Shown: in pieces, positions 44,670-54,938 of the stretch
How positions within the stretch are numbered: position 1 is the stretch's first letter
How the letters are laid out: each line of letters starts with the position of its first letter
Assembly: GCA_003194525.1 (NCBI GenBank)
Contig: NBIV01000045.1
Span: 248,001-312,000, forward strand
DNA: 64,000 nt
From: Gracilariopsis chorda
Lineage: Eukaryota; Rhodophyta; Florideophyceae; Gracilariales; Gracilariaceae
Reading direction: 5' to 3'
Notes under the pieces: model-generated
What the model saw: the letters and a program-made list of their open reading frames with translations, nothing else
Database searches by the model: none
Told to the model about the DNA's origin: nothing
Program-made: the position numbers and the translations under genes

Positions 44670-44862
44670 ATCTTATACAAACACAAATCGCACCTCTCCC
44701 GGAAAATTACCCGGAGAGTGCATAGGGGCGGCTCACCCTTCGAGGCAGGAAATCCTCACAAAGGAGGTCAGGTGGCCACAAAACCAATCCGATTCGAGCC
44801 CGCCTGCCCCTAAACGAAGAGCAGATATAAATAAGCCCCTCACCGAGAGTATTGACCCCATA

Positions 44863-45330
44863 ATGCTCTTTAACAAAGTGCACTATAAAGTACGCTTCTC
44901 CATGGGATTGGACTCCCAGGTGCAGATGCCCGTTACCAGTGTCCTGGACACCGGCGCCGGACCCAACCTCGTGCATTTGAACAGTCTACCCTCCGTTTGG
45001 CAGTCGAAGCTGGTCAAAACAGCACAAAGAACCGTAACAGACGCCTCACGCAACCACATGCGGACATTGGGAGTCATCCGCCTGTTCATGCGAATCGGTA
45101 ACCTCGTGGTCTGGGATCATTTTGTGATCTCGACCAACTTAACAACTTCATGCCTACTCAGAACTACCTTTATTGACAAACACGTCACTGCAATATACCC
45201 CCAGCGTAAGCAGGTAGCTTTCCATCATTCCCGAGCGGTAGCCCTACTCAGTGCATCACACCATTTGCAAGCGGTTATTATTCATGAGTCCTTCCCGACA
45301 ACGGACAAATCGACCTCCAATAAGATTTGA
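44863..45330 (+). pseudogene. aspartic protease region of the gypsy fossil
   Basis: Contains SVLDTGAGPNLVHLNSLP, the retropepsin active-site pattern D-T-G-A, and later LVVWDHFVISTNL, consistent with the flap and core. It lies directly before the RT region. Confidence 0.75.
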
Positions 45331-45444
45331 GTCGCCCGAGTGGTCAATATACCACCAATGACGCAGGTCGCAGTCCACGTCACCGCTGATGTGGGAGGCC
45401 TTTCATTCCTCGAGTAAAACCCTCGAACTCTCCACAAACTCCTT

Positions 45445-46730
45445 ATGCTTATGGCCAGCGACGTCATGGAAATAATCCCGAAACGGTCTTTCCATGTACT
45501 AGTCTCCAACTTTCGATACATTCCCATCCACTTCGCAAAAAATACTATCGTCGGACTAGCCATGCCCGCACTGGTCGCCTTAGTCTCCCCAACAGCACTC
45601 GTCCAGGATGACGAGTCTGAAGCACGGGGAGGCGCATCCAATCCAATTAATTTGGAAAGTCAACAAGACACGACCGACACGGGGGTTTGGAAAACAGAAG
45701 TCCGTATTGGAAAGGAGTACCAATCGGAAAGGGAAAAGATCATTGATCTCTTAGAACCGTTCGCGGACATGTGGGATGGACACCTGGGGGAAATCTCAAA
45801 AGCCAAGCATCGCATATGCCTGGAAGAGAACGCCAAACCTATCTTTCAAGTGCCCTACCGGGTGGGACAAAAATGGCGCGAGCTAGAAAAAGCGGAGGTG
45901 AACAAGCAACTCGGAGTGGGCGTCATAGAGCCATCCTCTGCAGAATGGGCAGGCCCAGTGGTATTTGCGCCGAAAAAGGAAGGCACCCTACGCTTCTGCG
46001 TAGATTACCGCCGATTGAATGCGATGACTGTACGGGATACATACCCAATCCCGAGAATAGACGTGTGTATTGTCTCCCTTGGGGACGCAGTAGTGTTTAA
46101 ATTACTGGATGCGAGTAGCGGCTACTGGCATTGTGAAGTTGACAAGTGCAACCGGGATAAAACTACGTTCTCTTCCCATATGGGACTCTTCCAATATGTA
46201 AGAATGCCGTTCGGACTCAAGAATGCACCCGCAACATTTCAAAGAGCATTAGATATTATACTCTCACAAGTTAAACGGCAGTTTGCCCTGGTTTACCAGG
46301 ACGACGTCACCATCTACTCCCGTTCAGTACAGGAACATTCATAGCACGTACAGACCGTACTGGAACTCCTCCGCTCAGCCGGGATTACACTACAGTGGGA
46401 GAAATGTCACTTCTTTCACTAAACGGTCGATTAACTTGGACTCGTCATCAGCCCGGGCATACTATAAGTGTCGAACAAGGCTTGTGACGTCCTAAGGCAG
46501 GTCAACCCGCCCACGAAACAAACGAAACTTCGCTCCTTTCTTGGCCTTTGTAACGTCTTCCGCCGGTTCCTAGAAGGCTTTGTACGCACGGCCAGCCCAC
46601 TCAACCAGAAGCTGGAAAAAGACCAGCCTTTTGACTTTGAAACATTAACCGATGCGGAATAGGAAGCATTCGACGAGCTACGCCAACGCCTCATCCGCCC
46701 ACCCATCTGTGGGGAAGTGCAATGCTTTAG
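45445..46730 (+). pseudogene. reverse transcriptase region of the gypsy fossil
   Basis: RT motifs of the Ty3/gypsy type in order: LGVGVIEPSSAEWAGPVVF, LRFCVDYRRLNAMTVRDTYP, FKLLDASSGYWHCEVD, RMPFGLKNAPATFQRALD and the catalytic box VYQDDVTIYS. A short following frame (46468-46662) has LRSFLGLCNVFRRFLEGF, the connection to RNase H. It is broken, with the C-terminal domains missing. Confidence 0.88.
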
Positions 46731-47170
46731 CACAAGATTTTGCCAGTTGGACGTGCCTTAGCGGTCAGTAGAAGGATTTCCTAGAAAGACCAGGCAGAAG
46801 ATGGGCTCGGTGATCTGAATTGTAGAAGTCAGGAGACGCCGGTCGAGGGCTGCGGAACCGGACAGGCAACTGCGTCAGGCGTGGTCAGAGAGCACGCGTA
46901 GAGTGTTGGCGGTCGTTTACCGCTTGTGGTTTACCGTGCAGAGTAGTAGTACAAGCTAGTGGGCAGTCTGTATCGCCAACCAGAACAAGAAACAAGTCCG
47001 TTTGGTGGGATGATGGCTGCCTTTACTCGTTCATGGGGGTCTGGGGGTACTGTCATCCTAGGTAGACCCCCCGGCCTCGAGGTGCACCTCAGCGACGAAG
47101 CATCTTGGCAGATATGGGCCAATGGCGCGCCTGAGTACGCACTATCTAAGAATTATTTAAATATGATCTA

Positions 47171-48103
47171 AGGTCTTGCAGGCATACTTGCCCTTCCTTC
47201 CGGTCAGACACGTGTATCCCGTCCCAACAGTCCCCAGGTGCACCGTCCCATTCAGGTGCACTCTTGCTATATGTCCACCGTCCGGTCTCCCACGTCATCG
47301 CGCATCGGTGTTCGCTGTTGTCCGTCATGATCTGACGCCCGTACGGTCGTTCTACCACATGCCTCCCTCGTTAAAGTGCGCCGCGTCCAATTGGTGCTTT
47401 CCCGAGTGGTTGGTTGTAGTGTGGTGCCTAAGTACAGTACGGGCGGGACTCATTGCTAGGCGTGCAGGGCGTGTTCCAGCACTGATGTCGTGGTGGATAA
47501 CTAGCCGGATGGTCATGGTCATGTCCGTCCGCCCACTTTTTTCTTTAGGTCCGTACGGCGACAGGATAAGGGGAATTGGGGGCGCTTCCTATTGCAATTA
47601 ATTCGTATAGTCCGTTCCGTTAGAAGTGACAACATTGTTGCTGGCAGTTTCCTTTTCCTCCCTTTTTGTTTCTTTTTCGTAAAGGGGTGGGGGACCACAT
47701 TCCAAGCGCCTGCTTACGTCAATAAGTTGACCCCCGTCGTCCGGTTGAAGTTCAACCGTCACGGCTTCAGTGCCTCGGTCGCATCTCTTCGCCGACTGAT
47801 CTTCAGTGCGCTCCTCTGTCACTTTCAGTTGGTCTCCGGGCGGTCGCATATCGTTGCACTGACGACTCTTCAGCTTCACTCCTTTGCTTCGGGCTCCATC
47901 TCGTCTGTTCGGTCGGTACTTGTACTGCATCCATCGGAGATCCTCCCTCAACTTTACCTCCATTCGTCCTGCCGTTCGGTACTTCCTCCCCAGCACTGCC
48001 ATCCTCTCCGGCAAGTCCCATCGTCATGCCACCTCCGGTCGATCCGTATGCCCGTCCGTGTGGCCCGACGTTGGGTCCACCAGCGATCTAGCGCACCATT
48101 CCG
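47171..48103. other. unassigned GC-rich sequence
   Basis: Overlapping open frames on both strands (for example 47592-48278 plus and 47954-48427 minus) reflect base composition; none has a motif. It probably belongs to the fossil that follows (leader) or to the decayed gypsy 3' end. Confidence 0.35.
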
Positions 48104-50146
48104 TTGCCGGCTCAACAATTCGACCACCGTCATCAGCGCATATTCACCCCCACCCGTCAGAAACGACACCTCCCGATGTCGGTCTTGGAATACCAGCGGA
48201 TGTACGCCAACTATCTCGATTCCGCACAGTCTTCGCGTATCCCGTCCATGCGGACGCCCGCCGAACTTAGCGTGCTGATTCCCAAGCGGACTGATGAAGA
48301 TTCCTGGAGGGCCCGTTAGACGCATTATCCCTTCTTGCGCAGTTATGCTCCCGTCCACACCTTTGGTCGTTGCGATATGCCGTACGTGCGGTGCCCCGAG
48401 GAGGTCGAGTACCAGTCCCGCTTGCAACGCCTGTTGCGTCGGATGCAGGAAGCTTACTATCCCCCGGCCGGTCGGTATAATATGCTCGAACTAATCAGGT
48501 TCGAGCCTCGCTTCGACCGGCTTAATTGGCTCAACCGAGCGTAGTGGGGCGATAATACCGTGATTGAAGCCCGAATTCGGTCGTCCCTCAAGTATTATTA
48601 CTGTTGGCGTAACGTGGAGTTCCACGACGTAGCCGCCAGCAACTGCGTGGGATCGTATTTGCCGATCGGTCAAGGATGGAAGGGTTAATACGTGATCCAC
48701 AATCTTGCGGTCCCGACTCTGCCCGTTCTGACATATCGTACGTCTGGGGTTCTCAACCAGGGGTCTTTTTCCGATCGGGGTTTCCAGGTATTTTACGCGA
48801 GGTGGGCCTTGCTCGCCTTTTTGGCGTTCATCCAGGCTGCTTTGGACAGGGTTACCTTCTTTACCCGTAATCCGGACGTTCAGTTGTACATATCTGACGA
48901 CTATCCAGAATATGGTCGTTGGGTCCCGTTACCAGTCGCGTTGGTGAATATTACCCGTCAGACAGGGGTTCAGAACATCCTTTGTGCGTCCAAACTCCCG
49001 CTGGAAGATGCCAATGCTCTTCTTCGCTACTCCTTGGAAACTGACTGGTTCCGTACGCCCGGGTTCCTGTTTCCCACGATGCCCTCTCGTGGTAATAGCG
49101 GTCCGGTTACTCGTCGGCTCTGGCCGACTGATGGCCATCCGGTCTGGAAAGAGATGAACGTTCCGGATTATTTACCGGGCGGATATTTGAGTACTGACTT
49201 TGCCAATGCTACTTCGAGAGTGGCCCTTGGTTTTCCTCCGGGCCGTCAAGTGGTTGCCACTTCCTCGATGCCACCTCTGGTTGCGCTGTCAGCTCCGACT
49301 GGGCTTCGTTCGGTTCCTGTCATTGCGTCCGCTTCTACTACCGCACCAGTTTGTCAGCGTATCGAGGCGGGTTCGCAGACCTACTCGCTCAGTATGGAGC
49401 TCGAAATCGGGGGAGCTTTTGCTGCCCTCCGCATGGTATGTCGGACGTTTGGCGAGCCTGCTCCGGATTCCCTTCATGACGCTTTTCTCTCCGCCCGTAC
49501 GTGGATTCGTCGCGTGCACTATAGTAGGCAGATACTTCGACATACCGCAGAGTCCCAAATGAACCTCATGGAGAGTATCCGTACTCATACCGTTTGGAGT
49601 TTGGAGATGTACGGCCACTGCCTCATGGAAGCCAAGGCTTTCGATCCAGAGACCGCAGCGGATGACTGGGATACTTTTGCTGTAACTATTGCACAGCATC
49701 AGCCGCCCGGTAGACAGGGCCCTCCCACAGAGGACCCGGCCTACCATTGATGAGTTGACCATACGGGCTGAGAGTGAGCGTCTCGCTCAAGAGGCCATTA
49801 CGGATCTATTCAATGCTTCTGGTGCCCGTGCGGGCGGGGTTTCCTCCGGTAATCCTACTTCCAGAGCTGGGCCGAGTGATCTCGTTGGTGCTGCTGCTGG
49901 AGTGAGTCCGAGCCGTTCCTCTGGTGCACCTGCTGTTGCGGCTGGTGCGGCCGATCGGGATGAGCTGATGCTGCAGGTTCCCGTGCCCATGCGTCCAGTC
50001 TAGTCATCTCGGAGCCCGAGACGGTCAGTTTGGGATCTAGTCGGGATGGTAGCCTTCCCCTGATCGAACGTCGGTCTCTTCGCAGTATTCAAACCCCTAA
50101 TCGTGGTAGAGTCCGTGGTGGGCGTTCTCGAGGTCAGGGTCGTTAA
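48104..50146 (+). pseudogene. unplaced capsid/Gag-like protein with RGG tail
   Basis: A long protein-like stretch of about 680 codons, broken at roughly four or more places. Readable parts: MSVLEYQRMYANYLDSAQSS, YNMLELIRFEPRFDRLNWLN, YARWALLAFLAFIQAALDR, LRYSLETDWFRTPGFLFPTM, MELEIGGAFAALRMVCRTFG. A Ser/Ala/Gly/Pro-rich hinge follows, then a basic tail RGRVRGGRSRGQGR near 50100-50145. A folded helical body with an Arg-Gly nucleic-acid-binding tail is what a Gag or viral capsid protein would look like. I do not recognise the family and no polymerase follows on this strand. I treat it as a fossil; a host protein is less likely. Confidence 0.5.
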
Positions 50147-50345
50147 GGTCGGGTACGGTTCTCTCCGCCCAGTGTACGGTGAGCGCACCATTCTCTTTCT
50201 TGATTAAATTTCTGCTTCTTCCGCATCACCTCCTTTATGCTTTCCCGTACGGTCTGCTTCGGCTGGCCCAGCAAGTTGGTCTGTTTATTTCTCCGTGAAT
50301 AGCGTGTGTCAGGCCACGGGGCGTGTGACAAATGGTGTCGTACAG

Positions 50346-50432
50346 TGTGTCGAAGTGACGTACTGAAACAACCGATCGCAGGCGCACGTTGAAGCGACGT
50401 GGCGGAACAACCAATCGCAGACGCACGGTGGC
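50346..50432. repeat. imperfect ~45-bp tandem duplication
   Basis: Two adjacent units share GAAGTGACGT/GAAGCGACGT, GAACAACCAATCGCAG (one difference) and GCGCACG/ACGCACG. It lies just beyond the chromodomain end, where the 3' LTR of that minus-strand fossil would be expected. Confidence 0.6.
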
Positions 50433-50519
50433 CATGTTCCGCTTATCATATCGTGCTGTGTTCTGCGTCCTGTTCCACCTCCTCATCCTCCGTGGTGCTC
50501 AGAGGTTTGCACGTCCTTG

Positions 50520-51110
50520 TTACTTCTGGCAACGCCAGTAGCGGGCGATGAAATGATGGGGAATGTGAAAGGGGGGTTCGAATGTATTGTAGTGCGGTTG
50601 GTATCCGAACCAACGGACTCGATATTGCGTTCTGCCCGGCGTTCCACGATGGCCGAAGATTCGGTCAACCGCATGGGGTTGCGGTGTAGGTGTTGTCGGG
50701 TCCGTTGTGTGCTGTGTAGGTTCGTTGGTGAAAGGACCGTCCGGATCAACATCGGGTTCGGTGGTCAGCCGTGGTGTAGCCGTTCTAGTGGTTGGGTCGG
50801 TGATGAGGTCTGTTTGGACTGCTCGAAGTGGCGCCCGGGTTACTTGGTCAATGCTGACCCAGTTTTCCAGTCCGTCTTCATTTATGAGGACGGTATCCTC
50901 CGTGGTGGTCACGACGGTAAATGGCCCGTATGTTTTTGGAAGAACTTTCCAATACTTGCGGGTATATTCTTCAACTTGCTCTTCCAGTGCTATTAATATC
51001 CATTCCGGTCAGTTGACATAAACCTGCACATGTTGCACCTCCAATCCGTTGCGACTCAGAAAGGCAGACACCCAGTTGTTTGATGGGCGATTATCCAGAA
51101 ACCCGATCTA
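50520..51110 (-). pseudogene. chromovirus integrase C-terminus with chromodomain
   Basis: Minus-strand fossil fragment of a Ty3/gypsy chromovirus. Reading down from 51110: a decayed integrase core (LDNRPSNNWVSAFLSRNG), then the GPY/F module (WKVLPKTYGPFTVV, NWVSIDQVTRAP). A Thr/Pro-rich linker follows, then a chromodomain with VDRIFGHRGTPGRTQYRVRW and YNTFEPPFHIPHHFIARYW at the end. Chromodomains at this place help target integration to marked chromatin in this group. The rest of pol is missing; the fragment stops close to the left end of the PiggyBac-like element. It lies opposite to the gypsy fossil and the RGG protein. Confidence 0.8.
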
Positions 51111-51172
51111 GTTTTGTTTCTCGCTTAGCAACATAGAGACAAACATTTTGGACTAGATCCCTAATTTCCTGT

Positions 51173-54001
51173 CTAGTGTCTATCAGACCGGTGCGCTGAC
51201 CTCATATGAGTTCAGCACACCGGCTTGCAAAAATTAAAATAATTAAATCTGATCCGCATGGCCACGCATTTCAAATTTGGAACTTGAAAAATGGCCAACG
51301 GGGTGGTCTTTGAACTATAGTTAGTTGTAGAAGACAAAAACTGAGCCATAATAGCAGCTCAGGGTTCTTCAGGTCACATGCGAGCAATAAAACATGAGTT
51401 CGAACCTCGCGGGGTTTCATAAGACTCCAAAACTCTTTCGGGAGCTTGACTAATTCTAAATATATTTAAACTCTCAGAACGTTTTCAACACCCACTTGAA
51501 CAGCACAAAGAATACGGTGACATCTGTTAAAGGGGCAGTTTTGTCATAGAGTTTAAATAATCTAGCAAGTCTAAGTACCGCGGATTGAAGTAATAGGGGG
51601 CTTAAGATAAAATGAACTTATTGTACACTTTTGCATTCAAACATAGACTTTTACTATAAAACACGAAGGTTGACAATGTTTTTGAAATCTATATCAGCTT
51701 CTAAACTTCATTATACCGTGATGCTCTTCAACTTGTTTCACAAAACAATGTCTATTAGTACCAGTGACATAAACACACTTCTTTTTCCTTTCTGATATAG
51801 CACCCAGAACATAAAAACTTAGACTTCGTATTACCTTTGCGAAAATTGAATTGTCCTTGATATAAAGCCTTTGTAATATTTCCATCCTTTTCTTTCTCCG
51901 TCTATTCGTTTGCATTAAATGCAAGCCAGTGCCTGCAAACATTGGCTCCTCATGAACATTTTCACATTCTTGCTCATTTCTATCCATTAGACCTGTGGTA
52001 TCCCATGTATTCTCAATTAGTTCATCAGCGAATTGGCAATAAAAGTGGTGAGGACTCCTCACACTTGTGGTTCCATTTGCGGCTTTGTACGACTTTCACG
52101 CGTCCACAATACAAATCGCTAAAAGAGAGCAATTCACTCGAAATGACCACTCTTTCACTTCGATTTTCTTCCCCAGATTCAGATAATCTTGTCCGCATCT
52201 ATTCTGGCGATCGCCCATCGACCAATTTTTGTAAGACTCTTCACACATTTCGGGAATTGCGACCTCCAATTGCACTTTCTTAGAAATATTTCCCTCCCGT
52301 CTCCACCTTCCTCGAATTATAGGAGAACCAGGATCAAGCGTGCCAAAGGTTGATATGAAATAACTTCTTTCTCTGTCCATCCACATTATAGCCATTATAT
52401 CATTATTGATAATGCTTCTTTTGCTTGCAAAGATACAAATTCACCCCTGTCCGATGGAGTAGTTTCGGAGAGATGTGTCATGGGATATTCACGAGTAGCA
52501 TTTTTGGCAACTCCAGTAAACCTTAAACCTTTCTCCAGTAACGCTTTCGTGGTACTGACAGACGCAGAAAAAGAAATTTGCACACACCAATCGTCCTGAT
52601 CCAAACCATGGTTGCACTAAGCGATGTAAGACTGCCGTTCCATGGGCGTTATCAGAATCAAGAACTTGTTCCGGAATATTTGCACCTATATTGAGCTCAG
52701 TCTGCAGCATTATACCATTTTATGCACAACATACGTCCTTCATTTCATGACCATTTTCCGGCTTTCTAGCTAGAGCAGTATAGTTTGGAAGCCCGACATC
52801 AACCCAATTACCACCTAATCCGTACCATCGTGAAATTCTTTCTTCAACACATAAGGCATGTGATGCCGTGACAAAAGACAGACGATGGTCATTGATTGCA
52901 TTCACAAAATCTGCTACGAAGGACCAACGCGCAATTCCGTGCTCTTCATACACACCATTTCTGTTGAAGCATGTTGAACGTCCAAGCGTTTCAAATATCT
53001 TCCGTGAAATAGAAAGACCAATGTTTGGATGAGGAATAAACTTAAAAAAAGCCTCGAGGCTCCAAGTATCCCGTCTGTTTCAGAACTCAATGCGAGTCAT
53101 GAGGATAAGAATTCCAAGGAGTTTGAGCAAGTTTCCCCCTGAAGTCCTCCGAACATCTTTGCTTTCTAAGCAAACATTTGTTCTGTTGACTATGAACTGC
53201 AAATGCTGCATATGGAACATCCAAAGGAGGAAAGATAATGCGCTCATGTGTGGAGGAACGTGACACGGGGAGATAAAATCTCCGGCTGGGGCAACCACTT
53301 TGCACTGATGCATTTGCATACAACCATTCAGAGGAGTAGACGTCTTACAGGTTTCCCACACACGACCATGAATCACAGTTGATTGGACAGGTGATTTTTC
53401 GTGTAATGCAATTGTTTTCGAATGCAAAACTTGCATCTGATATGGTGTCACAAGAGCATTGTCTTCGATACCGTCCGTATTAATCGGTTCAACCTCGCTA
53501 ATAGGTTCTTCTGCAGAATTACCGGCTTGTTAAACACCAGTTCTTAGTTTGATACTGGATAGAAGTAACGTTACTTCTTTTTCTCGGTTCTGTACAAAAA
53601 AATGCAGAGTCAGAAAAGTGAAATTTCGATTATTGACCTTTCGAATGTCAACATTGAGGCCGGAAATTTGTACTGTTGTTGATCTCCATAGAGATCCATA
53701 GTAACGTTTGCATTCAGCGTCATTTTTAACTAGACGAGCACGGCTGGTGACAGGTGTTCCAACAGTTTTGTGGAGATCTGTGGACGGGGCCATTGTGCAC
53801 AAATGTTGTTCACGATCGTTCTCTATCCGACAGCTACGATTGTTAGTGATTTGTTGTGGACATGTTTCAGCGCTGTGGGCGTAGAATATATGATGAAAAG
53901 ATTTAAGCAAAATAGTTTTTGGAAAAGTGTTAAGGTTTTCATAAAGTTTTGAAGTAATTAAAATTGACCTCATATGAGGTCGCTGGTCAGATAGGCACTA
54001 G
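51173..54001 (-). mobile_element. PiggyBac-like DNA transposon with CTAG ends
   Basis: 2829 bp counting the CTAG on each side. The left end reads CTAG-TGTCTATCAGACCGG. The right end is the reverse complement pattern (GGTCAGATAGGCA-CTAG). Just inside both ends is a palindrome around CTCATATGAG: at the left a 36-bp near-perfect hairpin CCGGTG...CACCGG, at the right the 16-bp perfect GACCTCATATGAGGTC. It carries one PiggyBac-like transposase on the minus strand. Known PiggyBac elements insert at TTAA; no TTAA flanks these ends, so CTAG is either a variant target or the start of the inverted repeat. Confidence 0.7.
51694..53973 (-). pseudogene. PiggyBac-like transposase (DDE_Tnp_1_7)
   Basis: About 760 codons from 53973 down to 51694, split over several frames, so not functional as one ORF. 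N-terminal part: RYYGSLWRSTTVQISGL. Start of the catalytic region: GGNLLKLLGILILMTRIEF, then HALCVEERISRWYGLGGNW and GLPNYTALARKPENGHEMKD (first acidic region). Middle: VQPWFGSGRLVCA. Late region: DIMAIMWMDRERSYFIST, IIRGRWRREGNISKKVQL, LEVKEWSFRVNCSLLAI-like stretch near 52100. C-terminus: GTGLHLMQTNRRRKKRM followed by a Cys/His-containing end (CVYVTGTNRHCF). Frameshifts fall near 53490, 53060-52960, 52720, 52500 and 52390. The whole resembles, from memory, PiggyBac-related proteins common in oomycetes. Some breaks could be introns, but no convincing splice sites stood out. Confidence 0.7.
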
Positions 54002-54938
54002 TGAATGATGTATTGTTATTGGCATAGTAAAGAAAAGCTTGTGCAAATATATCTTCCTTGCCGGTGGTTAGTGCAGGGGGTCGTCACTGGGTAGGAATGT
54101 TTAGATGAATATCTTTCGATGGTTGAGGTTGATATTGAGGAAAAGTGCTTTTCCAACTTTTATATGCACGTCGCAGCACTCTAACGCTGATTGTATGATT
54201 TTGAGGGAGTGAATTCTTTGATATATCGCCTTGATAGCATTGAAATACTGCGGTTTGTAGTATAGCGTAGCAGTTTTCTATTTTTGTCTGTTAGAAAGAT
54301 GTCCATCGCGTTGTTTACGCAACCACTAAATGCTCGGGGCTACATGATATGTCGTTGGAAAAGAAAAAGTGCGCGCGTTTTGAATATGCTTTTACCACAC
54401 CTAACGCTAGATTAGTTTGCTATCTACAAGAGAAGAGATGCTACAATCCTGTTGTCGTAACCGTCGGATTGACAGAAATCGCTGAAATTGGTGCAAGAAC
54501 GGACTTGTCTATTTCAGGATTTCTGTCGAACTAAGGTTTGTACGGCTACATGGTTAGCAGCAAATCTTGGCTTGGCCTTTTCCGTGATCTTGCACAAAGT
54601 GCTTATCGGGGTTCAGAAAAGTGTACTCTATTCGATATTAGGTTTCTGCATATTGTTGATTGCGTCATATGAACCCCTATCATAATGTACCAAAAGGTGG
54701 GTCACTTTCAAAGATTTAAAAAGAATATATAGAGAAAGTGTACTTTATACCTCAGAACTTCCTCTATAAGCCCTTGAATGGTTCTCCTCACGTCGCATCT
54801 GCTCAAAACACCGAATAAGGACTCCGTAGGTCTCCTTCACGGCGCAATAGTTAGCAAATTCAGTATCCTCAAGGAACCTAATAATGCACAATTACCGGGT
54901 CAAATGCGCCGTGGCATCGCGTCCTTAAAAAACCAATT
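54002..54938. other. no recognisable gene
   Basis: A 61-codon plus frame (54349-54534) is unassigned. The rest has no motif. The left end of the pogo-like element should be near the right edge, but no inverted repeat could be matched. Confidence 0.4.

Larger units (their letters stand above)
41847..47170 (+). mobile_element. Ty3/gypsy-class fossil, 3' half lost
   Basis: Fossil of a gypsy-type element in a visibly GC-richer block. Order: a ~1.5-kb region without clear protein, gag (43370 to about 44670), protease (44863-45330), RT and the start of RNase H (45445 to about 46730), then decay. Integrase was not found in this orientation. Weak similarity between about 41870-42030 and 47080-47170 (a GAGGTG/CACCTCA block and a GCACT...TTTA block) may mark diverged LTRs, but I cannot prove limits or a target duplication. 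Several breaks. Confidence 0.7.

Noticed and set aside
47592-48427. Long overlapping frames on both strands in GC-rich sequence
   Set aside because: Openness on both strands with no motif is expected from composition.
51345-51420. tRNA-like sequence: GAGTTCGAACCTCG resembles a T-arm, with an AGCTCAGGGTT upstream
   Set aside because: The acceptor and anticodon stems do not pair, and the T-stem has a mismatch. At most a tRNA-derived scrap inside the PiggyBac-like element.
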